A stretch of DNA of 64,000 nucleotides from Anaerolineae bacterium (GCA_035529315.1 DATKWZ010000009.1:1-64000), one strand, 5' to 3'; positions 27,701 through 36,147 are shown, counted from the stretch's first letter. Notes: a model not told the origin generated them from the letters alone. Translations and numbers: made by a program.

Positions 27701-27935
27701 TGATAATGTCTGTTAATACTTTAACGTTAAGAGGTTCGATATATGTAACATCAGCAGTGCCCGGATCTGTCATGATTGTTGCAGGATTCGAGTTTACCAG
27801 AACGATCTCATAACCAAGAGAACGAAGAGCTTTGCAGGCCTGGGTGCCGGAATAATCAAATTCACATGCCTGACCAATGATGATAGGGCCTGAACCTATG
27901 ATAAGTACCTTTTTCACATCGTCGCGTTTTGGCAT
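24735..27935 (-). CDS. carB: Carbamoyl-phosphate synthase large subunit
   Basis: The 1066-residue protein has two homologous ATP-grasp halves (KKVLIIGSGPIIIGQACEFD at the start, KIMVLGGGPNRIGQGIEFD in the second half), an oligomerisation segment, and a C-terminal MGS-like allosteric domain. It makes carbamoyl phosphate from ammonia, bicarbonate and two ATP for pyrimidines and arginine. ATG 27935 follows AAGGAG and starts MPKRDDVKKV; a longer frame to 28010 overlaps the ribosome binding site and is rejected. It follows a PurF-like gene by 13 bp, so the two are probably one transcript. carA is not in the window. Confidence 0.97.
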   Translation of the reverse strand: MPKRDDVKKVLIIGSGPIIIGQACEFDYSGTQACKALRSLGYEIVLVNSNPATIMTDPGTADVTYIEPLNVKVLTDIIKIERPDALLPNLGGQSALNLSCELAQAGVLDEYNVKIIGVNIDAIKRGEDRTAFKETMERLGIAMPKSQTVNNVEEAEKVAAELGYPVVIRPAYTMGGTGGGLVYNIEELRIIAKRGLYESLITQILVEESVLGWEELELEVVRDAKNQMVTVCFIENVDAMGVHTGDSFCTAPMMTIDPKLQRRLEKYAYTIVEAIEVIGGTNVQFAHDPKTDRVVIIEINPRTSRSSALASKATGFPIAFISALLACGLTLDEIPYWRDGTLEKYTPSGDYVVVKFARWAFEKFKGSEDKLGTQMRAVGEVMSIGKNYKEAFQKAIRSLEINRYGLGFAKNFNKKSLTELMNMLVIPSSERQFIMYEALRKGADIQDLYELTHIKPWFIKQMKELVALEEEILTYKGKMLPDDMLIRAKKDGFADRYLSLLLGISEKDIREKRISLGVVEAWESVAVSGVENSAYYYSTYNAPCKIEVSDRKKIMVLGGGPNRIGQGIEFDYCCVHAAFAIRDAGYESIMVNCNPETVSTDYDTSDKLYFEPLTVEDVLSIYEKEKPEGVIIQFGGQTPLNIAGDLEKAGVKILGTSPETIDLAEDRDRFRKVIHKLGIPQPESGMASTTGKALKIAERIGYPLIVRPSYVLGGRAMEVVYDEEMLLHYMSAAVDVSPERPIMIDKFLENAIEVEADAIADGTDAFVPTVMEHIELAGVHSGDSACVIPPVSIPLKHLETICEYTKKIAIELNVLGLMNIQYAITNDTVYILEANPRASRTVPIVSKVCNISMARLATQVVMGKKISDLNLKPKHIPYFGVKEAVLPFKMFPEVDPLLGPEMRSTGEVLGLADSFGLAYFKAQKATQLSLPIDGTVLITVVDKDKPGVLEPARLFSDLGFKILATNGTHDFLQKHGIESETIRKLGYGRPHIVDAVKNGEIQLIINTPSGKESKDDDSYIRKAAIEYKILNITTTAAALAAAKGIAARKAGKTRVKSLQAYHADIK

Positions 27936-27948
27936 TAAAAACTCCTTT

Positions 27949-29355
27949 TTATTTAAAATAACCGGACCCATCCCAGCAGTGGGTGCATAATTTATTTTTT
28001 GGCAGACCAACCGCCTTCACAAGGTCTTCCAGCTTTTGAAATTTTAATGATGTAAGTTTTAATTTTTTTCTTATTTCATCTATCATTGCCATATTTCTTT
28101 CTGATCCGCCTGTGGCATATTCATCCAGAAACTTATCATCTTTTCCTTCAAGTTCTCTAATTGCTTTTCGACTGGCAAGATCAAGTGTTGTCCGCGATGC
28201 TGAAAAATTGAGAAAGTTGCATGGATAAATTAAGGTCGGGCAGGCAGGGCGCATGTGCACCTCCAGCGCTCCGTAATCGAATAATACTTGAACATTATCC
28301 TGCAACTGGGTACCCCTTACAATTGAATCTTCACAAAAAAGAATCTTTTTACCCTCTATCATCGATCTAACCGGGATCAGTTTCATTTTTGCAACAATAT
28401 CTCTTCTGTGTTGATTTTGCGGCATAAAGCTTCTGGGCCAGGTTGGTGTGTATTTAACAAATGGGCGCTTATACGGGATTTTTTTTTCATTTGCATAGCC
28501 GATTGCATGAGCGATTCCAGAGTCCGGCACCCCTGCGGCAAAATCTACTTTTGTTTCGTCATTTTTTGCAAGGGCGTATCCACATCTATACCTGACCGAC
28601 TCCACATTGATTTCTTCGTAATCAGATGCCGGATAACCGTAATAGACCCACAGAAAAGTGCATATTTGCATTTTGCTTTCCGGCTTTTTTCTCTGCTCAT
28701 ATCCATCCGGCGTCAGAAAGACAATTTCGCCCGGCCCAAGATGTTTTTCAATATCATATCCAAGGTTGGGAAATGCGCATGTTTCTGAGGATGCTGCATA
28801 GGCGCCTTCTTTCTTTCCAATAGCAACAGGTGTTCTGCCTAATCTGTCCCTTACGGCAAAAATTCCGTTTTCCGTAAGCAAAAGCATTGAACATGAGCCT
28901 TGAATGAGTTGTTGAGCATTTTCAATTCCCTCTTCAAAGGAGCCTTTTTCACAAATTAACATTGCCGCCAGTTCCGTCGGGTTTGTCACGCCGCCGCTGG
29001 TCTCGGAAAAATGCATTTTTTTTGCAAATTCTTTCCTGACCAGCTCCTCAATGTTGTTAATTTTTCCAACCGTAACGATTGCGAATGATCCCAAATGCGA
29101 ACCAATAATAAGCGGCTGAGAATCGTTGTCACTGATAACTCCGATACCCTTGTTCCCCTTTAAAAATGGAAGATCAGGCTCAAACTTGGACCGGAAATAG
29201 TCGTTTTCAATGTTATGAATAGACCTTGTAAATCCTTTAGAATTTTTAACAGCCATGCCACCACGTTTTGTGCCGAGATGAGAATGATAATCGGTCCCGT
29301 AAAACAGATCATTGACACAATCTTCTTTTGAAACACTTCCAAATAAACCACCCAT
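27949..29355 (-). CDS. PurF-like amidophosphoribosyltransferase lacking the Cys nucleophile
   Basis: The 468-residue protein has the class II glutamine amidotransferase layout (YHSHLGTKRGGMAV, SIHNIENDYFR, GSFAIVTVGKINN) and a phosphoribosyltransferase domain with PRPP loop ILFCEDSIVRGTQL. In catalytic PurF the chain starts with Cys after Met removal (MCGI); here it starts MGGLFG, so the glutaminase nucleophile is absent. The C-terminus LCTHCWDGSGYF is Cys-rich. ATG 29355 has AGGGG upstream; a TTG three codons earlier is less likely. It may use free ammonia or have another job. It is upstream of carB with a 13-bp gap, an ammonia-using enzyme, which makes the loss of glutaminase interesting. 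Confidence 0.85.
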   Translation of the reverse strand: MGGLFGSVSKEDCVNDLFYGTDYHSHLGTKRGGMAVKNSKGFTRSIHNIENDYFRSKFEPDLPFLKGNKGIGVISDNDSQPLIIGSHLGSFAIVTVGKINNIEELVRKEFAKKMHFSETSGGVTNPTELAAMLICEKGSFEEGIENAQQLIQGSCSMLLLTENGIFAVRDRLGRTPVAIGKKEGAYAASSETCAFPNLGYDIEKHLGPGEIVFLTPDGYEQRKKPESKMQICTFLWVYYGYPASDYEEINVESVRYRCGYALAKNDETKVDFAAGVPDSGIAHAIGYANEKKIPYKRPFVKYTPTWPRSFMPQNQHRRDIVAKMKLIPVRSMIEGKKILFCEDSIVRGTQLQDNVQVLFDYGALEVHMRPACPTLIYPCNFLNFSASRTTLDLASRKAIRELEGKDDKFLDEYATGGSERNMAMIDEIRKKLKLTSLKFQKLEDLVKAVGLPKNKLCTHCWDGSGYFK

Positions 29356-29402
29356 GACGGACAACCCCTTTTTCTGCCTGTTCAGATCGCAGCTTTGTTT
29401 AA

Positions 29403-29805
29403 TCAGACCCTATAAATCCCAAAAAAGAATCGTTTATTAAAGAATATATACCTCGAAGGCCACAACTTGCTCAAATTATTGCGTTTTTTATTAAAGTGTT
29501 TCGCTTTCTCAACAAATTTGTCTAATTCATTCCAAAACCGCTTGCTGTGATCCTTAACCCGGGGGTATGCACTAACTTATGAAGGATAGTATAGTCAATC
29601 AATTCATCAGGCAATTTTATCAGCTTGACATTATAGCTCCAAATGGCACGGCAACTCGAACACCCTTGAAGGGGCTTACCGATAGGCTGATGTGCTTTGT
29701 CCTGCTGCTTCGTTCCAAAAGGATTTCACCAACACCCGTTATTTCGACTTTCCTGGATTTTACGTTAAAAGTGTTTCTCCACGTGATAGATAGGTAATAG
29801 ATAGC
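29403..29805 (-). pseudogene. Decayed YgjP-like (DUF45) metallopeptidase
   Basis: Three pieces of one protein are readable on the minus strand: RTKHISLSVSPFKGVRVAVPFGAI; then, after a deletion of roughly 100 codons, VKLIKLPDELIDYTILHKLVHT; then, in another frame, VKDHSKRFWNELDKFVEKAK. These match YgjP-like zinc peptidases, whose active site is HELxH. Here it reads HKLVH, so the catalytic Glu codon GAG has become AAG as well. Stop, deletion and frameshift make it dead. The rightward 72-codon frame at 29579-29797 is its shadow. Confidence 0.7.
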
Positions 29806-29812
29806 ACCCGCA

Positions 29813-30255
29813 GCTTTTTACGAACTGATTTTGTATGGTGATGTATCATATTTTATAATCATTTCAATGAGAAAACTTATTGCACGATCAATCTCCATGC
29901 ACGCTCTGCACAAACAACTCAAATTCATATATATTATAGGCTTTGTCCAATTTGTCAAGGATGTCGCCGAAGAATGTTTTTGAAGAACTCCTTACTTACG
30001 TTTTTCCGATGTTATTTATAAACTCGTAAAGTAAAAAATCAACGAATCTATTGTCTTTTGCTATGCTCTGCATGACCATCGGAAAACCATGGGGATGTTC
30101 GCATTTTTTGCCGCAAAACACTATATACAGATTTTTTACTTGACAAACAAACAATATATTGATTGATAACCATAAAATATTACACTTAAAATAGAGCATA
30201 CTGAGCTGAAAATGCACAGGGTTCCCGCGAACGCCGGAACCCTGAACAAGGTTAA
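29813..30255. other. Gene-free gap between the YgjP remnant and the J-domain gene
   Basis: No convincing gene is seen. GCTTTTTACGAACTGATT (29813-29830) resembles one end of the GTAAAAAGTC repeat. A small minus-strand frame of 36 codons follows TTGACA and an AT-rich stretch but has no family look. An 8-bp hairpin, AGGGTTCC/GGAACCCT (30218-30243), stands just before the next gene without a T tract. Confidence 0.4.
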
Positions 30256-31038
30256 ATGGGTTATATGAATTCCGATACATCATTGTCTTTTATGTCAAAA
30301 GCTAACCTTTTTAATGCCTATCATGTGCTGTTTGGCTACGAAAAGGAGGTTTCGATTGAGCTGCTAAAACAGCTTCGGCAGCCTGCGCTTAAAACAGTGT
30401 ACTGGAAGAAGGCTCTGGAAACACATCCGGATCGTTCAAAAGTACTGGGAAAAATCAAAGCTGAAATGGGTGAACGATTCAAGGAGGTGACCCTGGCCTA
30501 CGAAAACCTGAATTCTATTTTAAAAGATGATCGAATAGATATTTTGGATGATGAAACAGGTATTCAAAGAAAAAGCCCGGAGAGAAGCGCGAAGGTTAAT
30601 AAAAAAAGGTGGGGTTCAGATCGCTTTTACAAAGGTTGGCTTCCAAAACGCAGGCTGTTAATCGGTCAATTTCTCTATTACTCCGGCTGTATTTCATGGG
30701 GAAACCTTATTGGCGCAATAATCTGGCAGAAAAAGCAACGTCCGATGATTGGCCAGATAGCGCTTAACTGGGGGATGCTGTCGTCATGTGATATCAGGAG
30801 AATCCTGACAGAACGAAATAGAGAGCAAAGGCATAAAGAAAAATTCGGCGAATATGCCTGGAGAAAGGGGTATATAACCTCCTTTGAACTGCTGGCTCTT
30901 TTAGGCAAACAACGCCTTCTTCAACGCCGAATAGGAGAGTACTTCATAGAACAGGGACTACTTTGCGCATGGGAGATAGATGATATGGTAGCAAAACAAA
31001 ATGTCCATAACAGAAACACTTTTGAAATATTTTCTTAA
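30256..31038 (+). CDS. J-domain protein with two tandem MshEN-like modules
   Basis: The 260-residue soluble protein is not a standard DnaJ. Residues ~18-90 form a J domain with the HPD triad (H57-P58-D59 in ETHPDRS) and a helix IV-like AYENLNSIL. After a linker come four 24-residue units: 135-158, 164-187, 196-219 and 225-248. Units 1 and 2, and 3 and 4, are each separated by exactly five residues. Each has the pattern (hydrophobic or basic)-I/F-G-x-x-x-x-x-x-G-h-h...h-x-x-h-h-x-x-Q, and three end in Q (IIWQ, LGKQ, VAKQ). That is the layout of MshEN, a c-di-GMP-binding domain. A c-di-GMP-controlled DnaK co-chaperone is therefore an inference. It is transcribed alone, convergent with ychF. Confidence 0.75.
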   Translation: MGYMNSDTSLSFMSKANLFNAYHVLFGYEKEVSIELLKQLRQPALKTVYWKKALETHPDRSKVLGKIKAEMGERFKEVTLAYENLNSILKDDRIDILDDETGIQRKSPERSAKVNKKRWGSDRFYKGWLPKRRLLIGQFLYYSGCISWGNLIGAIIWQKKQRPMIGQIALNWGMLSSCDIRRILTERNREQRHKEKFGEYAWRKGYITSFELLALLGKQRLLQRRIGEYFIEQGLLCAWEIDDMVAKQNVHNRNTFEIFS

Positions 31039-31060
31039 ATTGCAGTTCAAAGGTCTTACA

Positions 31061-32095
31061 TCAAACATTAAAGCGAAAGTTAATTATATCCCCATCCCGC
31101 ACCTCGTAGGTTTTACCCTCTAGCCTTACAGTGCCCCTTTTTCTTGCTTCATGATATGTGCCGGCATTTATCAAATCCTCATACAAAACCACCTCTGCGC
31201 GTATGAATCCTTTTCTTATGTCTGTATGGATAACGCCTGCCGCATCAACGGCCTGAGTTCCTTTCTTTATTGTCCATGCCCTCACCTCATCTTCACCAAC
31301 TGTAAAAAATGATATAAGCCCCTGGAGTTCGTATGACCGGCTGATCACCCTGTCCATGGCAGATGCGGCAATATTAAATTCGGAAAGAAAGTCTTCTGCC
31401 TCTTCGTCAGACATATGGGCAAGCTCCTGTTCTAATTTGCCCCTTATTATCATGCAACTCTCCTTAGAAGTTATATCTTTCAGATTAGGCATGGTGTCAT
31501 CGTCATCTTCGTTATTAAAGAGAACAAGCCTGGGGTTGGCTGAAACAAAGGCAAATCCTTTAAGAGCAGGCGCAGAAGCAAACTCCGGATTTTTTCTAAG
31601 AGGGATTTCATTTTCGAGATTTTTCTGGCATTCGGTTAAAAGAGCAAGTTCTTCCTGGTCGATTTTTTTGTGCCTTTGTTTTTCTAATTCAATCCGTTCA
31701 AGGCGCTTTTCCACAACAACAAGATCGGCAAGAATCATTTCCTGATCAAGATTGAAAAAATCGTTGTATGGATCAGGGTTTTCAAAACCATATCCGCCGA
31801 AATTACGCACCACCTGTATCAAGGCGTCGCAATCTCTTACTTCATTCCAGACATTATAATCTTTTGCCGGTTCTTTGCCCTGTCCTTGAAATCCTGGAAG
31901 AAAGTATGCGACCTGAGCATAAATAGTTTTTTTGGGTTTATACATATTGCTTAATATGTCAACACGTTTATCAGGCACCTTGATTGTGCCTATACGGGTT
32001 TCCCCTTTATGCCCTGCATCAATTATATTGTGGGTTAATACTTCAAATATAGTTGTTTTCCCTGATCCGGGAAGACCGATAATCCCTATTTTCAT
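31061..32095 (-). CDS. YchF/OBG-family ATPase-like protein with altered G3 motif
   Basis: The 344-residue protein has P-loop GLPGSGKT (7-14), a coiled-coil insert (near 125-165), the purine-specificity region VSANPRLVLFNNEDD, and a C-terminal TGS-like domain ending EVRDGDIINFRFNV. In YchF the G3 motif is DxAG; here the segment is VAYFLPGFQG (62-71), with Phe where the Asp should be. It is shorter and more divergent than typical YchF (about 363 residues). It may bind but poorly hydrolyse nucleotide. It ends a leftward block of envelope genes, 35 bp after the deacetylase gene, with AAGGAT before its ATG. Confidence 0.8.
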   Translation of the reverse strand: MKIGIIGLPGSGKTTIFEVLTHNIIDAGHKGETRIGTIKVPDKRVDILSNMYKPKKTIYAQVAYFLPGFQGQGKEPAKDYNVWNEVRDCDALIQVVRNFGGYGFENPDPYNDFFNLDQEMILADLVVVEKRLERIELEKQRHKKIDQEELALLTECQKNLENEIPLRKNPEFASAPALKGFAFVSANPRLVLFNNEDDDDTMPNLKDITSKESCMIIRGKLEQELAHMSDEEAEDFLSEFNIAASAMDRVISRSYELQGLISFFTVGEDEVRAWTIKKGTQAVDAAGVIHTDIRKGFIRAEVVLYEDLINAGTYHEARKRGTVRLEGKTYEVRDGDIINFRFNV

Positions 32096-32130
32096 TATTT
32101 AATCCTTTTTGCAGGTGATTGGTGTTCGGG

Positions 32131-33078
32131 CTAATTAATGATCTGTACAATACTTGAGGCAGGAACAAGGCGCACCTTTTTTTGAAGTTCGGGGAGCTCT
32201 TCACGAAAAACCTCATATGTTACTTCATGCGGATGCGCAATCCCTACAGCTGTGCCATGAATTTCGGCAATGCGAATCAATCCTTTTATCTGCCTGCGAA
32301 TAAAGTCAGGCTCAGGCACATGATCAAGAAAAACATCCCGTTGACCAAAAGGAATCTTAAGCAGACGAGCCGATGGCTTGCAAAGGCTTTCAGACGTTGT
32401 AAGACTATCAACAAAAAAGAGCCCTCTTTGTTTCAGCACGGAAAAGATTTGATACATTCGGGTGGATTCGGTTGTCATTTTTGAACCCATATGGTTGTTG
32501 ACCCCTTTAATTAAAGGAACGGCATCCAGGTCTTTATTGAGCTGATCGATAAGTTCATCAGGAGACATGGATGTAAGTAAAGCGTCAGGACCCGGGTCAA
32601 CCTCAGGATATTCATTAGGCTCCATTGGCAGGTGAAGCATAATTTCAAACCCTTTTGCATGGGCTTCCCTGATAATTCTTTGCTGGAAAGGGGCCTGCGG
32701 AAACACGGAAAATGTAAGTACGGTATCAAGACTTAAAAATTCCTCAGCAACCTTTTGTTCATAGCCAATATCATCTATAATAATTGCCACTTTTGGCAGA
32801 GCTTTTGGTATAAGCTTTTGTTTATAATCAGGTTTGCGTAATACCTTGTCCGCTTTGGGATATATTTCAAAGACAGGTATTTTAAATGTCTGTTTTTTTT
32901 TGGCCGGCTGCGCAGGTTGCGTTCGCAACAATAAGTAATGCGCCAGAAAACCGGCGACAACTACCAGCACCACCAACAGAGACAGCCCTGCAATCGCCTT
33001 TTTTAAATATGTTTTTTTAGCTTTATTCTTGCTGAAAAATACTTTTTTTTGTTTTGTTTTCTTTGTTTTTATAGTCAT
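32131..33078 (-). CDS. Divergent polysaccharide deacetylase (YibQ-like)
   Basis: The 315-residue protein has a basic N-terminus, one membrane helix (AIAGLSLLVVLVVVAGFLA) and a periplasmic NodB-like barrel: KVAIIIDDIGYE, FSVFPQAPF, EIMLHLPMEP, GVNNHMGSKMT, FFVDSLTTSE and GIAHPHE. This family is regularly found beside envC and ctpA and is thought to act on peptidoglycan or surface sugar. Its ATG follows the ctpA stop directly, so translation is coupled. Confidence 0.88.
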   Translation of the reverse strand: MTIKTKKTKQKKVFFSKNKAKKTYLKKAIAGLSLLVVLVVVAGFLAHYLLLRTQPAQPAKKKQTFKIPVFEIYPKADKVLRKPDYKQKLIPKALPKVAIIIDDIGYEQKVAEEFLSLDTVLTFSVFPQAPFQQRIIREAHAKGFEIMLHLPMEPNEYPEVDPGPDALLTSMSPDELIDQLNKDLDAVPLIKGVNNHMGSKMTTESTRMYQIFSVLKQRGLFFVDSLTTSESLCKPSARLLKIPFGQRDVFLDHVPEPDFIRRQIKGLIRIAEIHGTAVGIAHPHEVTYEVFREELPELQKKVRLVPASSIVQIIN

Positions 33079-34413
33079 TTAACTGCTTAAAATCGCATAA
33101 CTTCTAAGGATATCAAGAGCTCGCATAACCTGGTTGTCTTCAAGCAGCCTTTCAAGCGTAAGGGACTCATGCATGGATGGATGCCCCTGTTTCTTCCCGG
33201 TATCCTTTTTTTCACCTGTGTCTTTTCTTGTATCCGGCTCTGCTTCAAGATGATTTTTTAAATCCTTTTCCTTCATCAGGTCCTTATCAGCCTCTTCCTG
33301 CTCTATGGTTCTTTGTTTTACCTCTATATCAGGTATAATACCCTGAGCCTGAATAGATCTTCCGCTCGGGGTATAATATCTGGCGATTGTAAATTTAAGC
33401 CCATATCCGTCTCTTAACGTTTCTACTGTTTGAACAGATCCCTTGCCGAAAGAGGTAGTCCCGATGATAATGGCTTTTTTATGATCCTGAAGCGCGCCTG
33501 CCACAATTTCGGATGCACTGGCGCTTCCCCCGTTAATCAGCACAACAATAGGATAGTCCCGTTTTACCTCGTTTGGATGAGCTCTGAAAATTTGTGTATG
33601 TTCTTTCAGCCGTCCTTTGATGGATACGATTTTACCCTTTTCAAGAAACAGGTCTGTCACCGAAATTGACTGGTTAAGAAGTCCGCCTGGATTGTCTCGA
33701 AGATCAAGAACAAGCCCTTTTAACGGGACATCACCGGATTCAAGCTTTGCCAGAGCCAGCTTTAGCTCATCGGTTGTGTTGTCCTGGAAATTGGTGATCC
33801 AGATATATCCATATCCGGGCTGCAAAACAAGCGACTTTACGCTTATAACCGGAATAATATCACGAATCAGCCTGAAATCTATCGGTTTTGATACTCCCTC
33901 CCTTATTATTGTTATAACTATCTGCTTTCCTTTTGGACCTCTCATCTTCTTAACAGCTTCCCACAGCATCATATCCTTGGTTAATTCACCGTCCACCTTG
34001 ATAATTTTATCTCCAGCCTTTATTCCGGCTTGGTAAGCAGGGGTGCCTTCGATTGGAGATATAACGGTAATAATACCTTGTTGCATGGTTATAACTATAC
34101 CAATGCCGCCGAATTCACCATGGGTACCGATCTGCAACTCTTCAAAAGCCTCGGGCGGAAGCAATGCAGAATGAGGGTCAAGACTGCTTACCATTCCCTG
34201 AATAGCCTTTTGAATTAATTCTTTTGTATCAACCTCATCAACATAGTTTTTTTCAACCAGTTCAATGACATCGGAAAACAGTTTAAGCCCTTTATATGTC
34301 TCATCGCTGCTTGCTGAAAGATCGTGGTAAAATCCGGGCCCGATCGACCAGAATATTAAAGCGATTATCATTATGAACCAAATTTTAATGTTTTGTTTTT
34401 TCTTTATTGTCAT
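33079..34413 (-). CDS. ctpA: Carboxy-terminal processing protease CtpA (S41)
   Basis: The 444-residue exported serine protease starts with a hydrophobic signal (WFIMIIALIFWSIGPGF), then an N-terminal helical part ending SLDPHSALL, a PDZ domain (GGIGIVITMQQGIITVI...), and the S41 core with the Ser-Lys dyad: Ser in GGSASASEIVAGA and Lys in TTSFGKGSVQT. ATG 34413 has AAGGAG upstream; the longer frame to 34551 is rejected. In related operons CtpA trims cell-wall hydrolases or lipoproteins. The C-terminal ~70 residues are Lys/Glu-rich and low in complexity. Confidence 0.93.
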   Translation of the reverse strand: MTIKKKQNIKIWFIMIIALIFWSIGPGFYHDLSASSDETYKGLKLFSDVIELVEKNYVDEVDTKELIQKAIQGMVSSLDPHSALLPPEAFEELQIGTHGEFGGIGIVITMQQGIITVISPIEGTPAYQAGIKAGDKIIKVDGELTKDMMLWEAVKKMRGPKGKQIVITIIREGVSKPIDFRLIRDIIPVISVKSLVLQPGYGYIWITNFQDNTTDELKLALAKLESGDVPLKGLVLDLRDNPGGLLNQSISVTDLFLEKGKIVSIKGRLKEHTQIFRAHPNEVKRDYPIVVLINGGSASASEIVAGALQDHKKAIIIGTTSFGKGSVQTVETLRDGYGLKFTIARYYTPSGRSIQAQGIIPDIEVKQRTIEQEEADKDLMKEKDLKNHLEAEPDTRKDTGEKKDTGKKQGHPSMHESLTLERLLEDNQVMRALDILRSYAILSS

Positions 34414-34732
34414 ACAGTTGCTCCTTAACTTTGAGGAATCAGCTTCAGTTGTGATTAAATTTAAATCAGAAAACTGTTTGAATGTATTAAAAATCGTTAA
34501 CAAAGAACCTGGCACAATGTCTTTATATATAAAAAATCGCTTGATTGGCACAATTGTTATTTTTATTATGTCCGGTTCTTTGTTTACGATTTGTTATACA
34601 TGAGTTTTTTCTGGTTTAAATTTAATTATAACTGATGCAACAAGCGCACAAAAACGTACTTTTTGCTCGAGCATAAGTTAAGTTATTTGAAAGTCCAAGA
34701 TCTTGCTATAAATAGTAGCCTAAAAAGTTTCA

Positions 34733-36142
34733 TCAACCCTTAAGCCACTCAAGCGGATTAACCGGTCTTCCGTGATGACGAAGCTCAAAATAGAGTTTCG
34801 GGCCGATCATTGAACCTGTATCGCCAACCGTGGCAACAACTTCACCCGCCTCAACATAATCGCCCTTTTCCTTAAAGAGCTCCTCAGCATGCGCATAGAC
34901 CGTGCAGAAATTATTTCCATGATCTACGATAATCATATTCCCATAACCTTTAAACCAGTTGGAAAAAAGTATATATCCATCATATACCGAACATATGGGT
35001 TCGCCTCTGTCGGCTTTAATATCAATACCTGTTTTGAAATTTACTGTTTTACTTTGGCTGTTGGTCTGTCGGCCAAAAAAATGTATTATTTTACCCTTAA
35101 CAGGCATTTTAAGCAACCCTTTAAAGGAGCTAAAAGTTCCATGCGATATGTTTTTAACCTTGTCAGGCATCCGGCTCAAGGATTGAATCGTCCGGTCCAG
35201 AGCATCTGCTGTCTGTTTTAATGCTTGAATGGCGGCTAATCCAAGCCTTTTTTTGCTTTGTATATCAAAAAGAAGTTTCGAGCGTTTTTTATTTTCATTA
35301 GACATAATGTGGATCTGTTTATTTAAGTCTGTTTCAAGCAAAAGCTTTTTTGTTTTTTGAGCATTCATTCTGTCCAACAGCCGTTGCAGACTATCCTTGT
35401 TTTTTACAAGTTTTCCCCAGGTTTTTCCATCATGAGCAAGTATCTGTTCCATGGTAATTTTACGCTGAAAAAAATCGTTGATCGATTCGGCAGATGCAAG
35501 AACATTCATTTTACCAATCAGGTTTAATTTATAGACAGCAACAAGACGATTGGATGCATAATCTTCGCTTGTTTTAATCATTTTCTGGAGGTCGTTGAAT
35601 GCACGAGTTGCTTTCTGAATGTCTGTTTCAAGTGAGGCAAGCTCGAATCGCAAGGCTGAAACACGCTTTACGGCATTGTTTAGGGCAATATCTGTCTCAT
35701 TTAAGCTGTTGATAACGGCAACCTCTTTTTCTGTAAAGTTTTGCAGCGCAATCTCTTGTTTTTCCAGTTTGCTGCTGACATCTTTTGCCTTTTGTTTGGC
35801 TGTTTTGATTTTAGTGTCAACATCACTTAAATTATCAATTGGTTCGCTTTGAACGATCCGAACATAGTGCTTTAGATATCTAATATAACCGATCTGATCA
35901 TTATGCTGAATTTTAAGCCAGTTATTGCAGTGTGTTAATATTATTACTTTTGTCCCTTTTTTAAGCGTTTTGATAAGAGGTTTATCAATTCCGGGTTCTG
36001 ATCGCATATTAAGCTTCGGCACGGTTATAATGCCTGTTTCATTTGATTGAAAACCGACAGCCACAGCAGAATGCAAAAACACAATACTGCCGGCAACAAT
36101 AAAAATTATAAAAACAAGCGATATAAAATAGGATTTTTTCAC
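34733..36142 (-). CDS. envC: EnvC-like murein hydrolase activator with SH3 domain
   Basis: The 469-residue exported protein has a signal helix (FISLVFIIFIVAGSIVFL), a bacterial SH3 domain (TVPKLNMRSEPGIDKPLI...GYIRYLKHYV), a long coiled coil, and a C-terminal LytM/M23 domain (FFGRQTNSQSKTVNFKTGI, YGNMIIVDHGNN, YAHAEEL, LYFELRHHG). The zinc residues are degenerate: Lys stands where the first His should be and Tyr where the LHFE His should be. That is expected for an EnvC activator rather than an active peptidase. The GTG at 36142 lies 5 bp after ftsX; an earlier start would overlap ftsX. FtsEX normally relays ATP hydrolysis to EnvC, which activates amidases at division. Confidence 0.9.
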   Translation of the reverse strand: MKKSYFISLVFIIFIVAGSIVFLHSAVAVGFQSNETGIITVPKLNMRSEPGIDKPLIKTLKKGTKVIILTHCNNWLKIQHNDQIGYIRYLKHYVRIVQSEPIDNLSDVDTKIKTAKQKAKDVSSKLEKQEIALQNFTEKEVAVINSLNETDIALNNAVKRVSALRFELASLETDIQKATRAFNDLQKMIKTSEDYASNRLVAVYKLNLIGKMNVLASAESINDFFQRKITMEQILAHDGKTWGKLVKNKDSLQRLLDRMNAQKTKKLLLETDLNKQIHIMSNENKKRSKLLFDIQSKKRLGLAAIQALKQTADALDRTIQSLSRMPDKVKNISHGTFSSFKGLLKMPVKGKIIHFFGRQTNSQSKTVNFKTGIDIKADRGEPICSVYDGYILFSNWFKGYGNMIIVDHGNNFCTVYAHAEELFKEKGDYVEAGEVVATVGDTGSMIGPKLYFELRHHGRPVNPLEWLKG

Positions 36143-36147
36143 GCGGT

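Noticed and set aside
24735-28010. Longer carB start at 28010
   Set aside because: It would run over the ribosome binding site before ATG 27935, and the extra residues do not fit the family.
29579-29797. Rightward 72-codon frame
   Set aside because: Shadow of the decayed YgjP-like gene on the minus strand.
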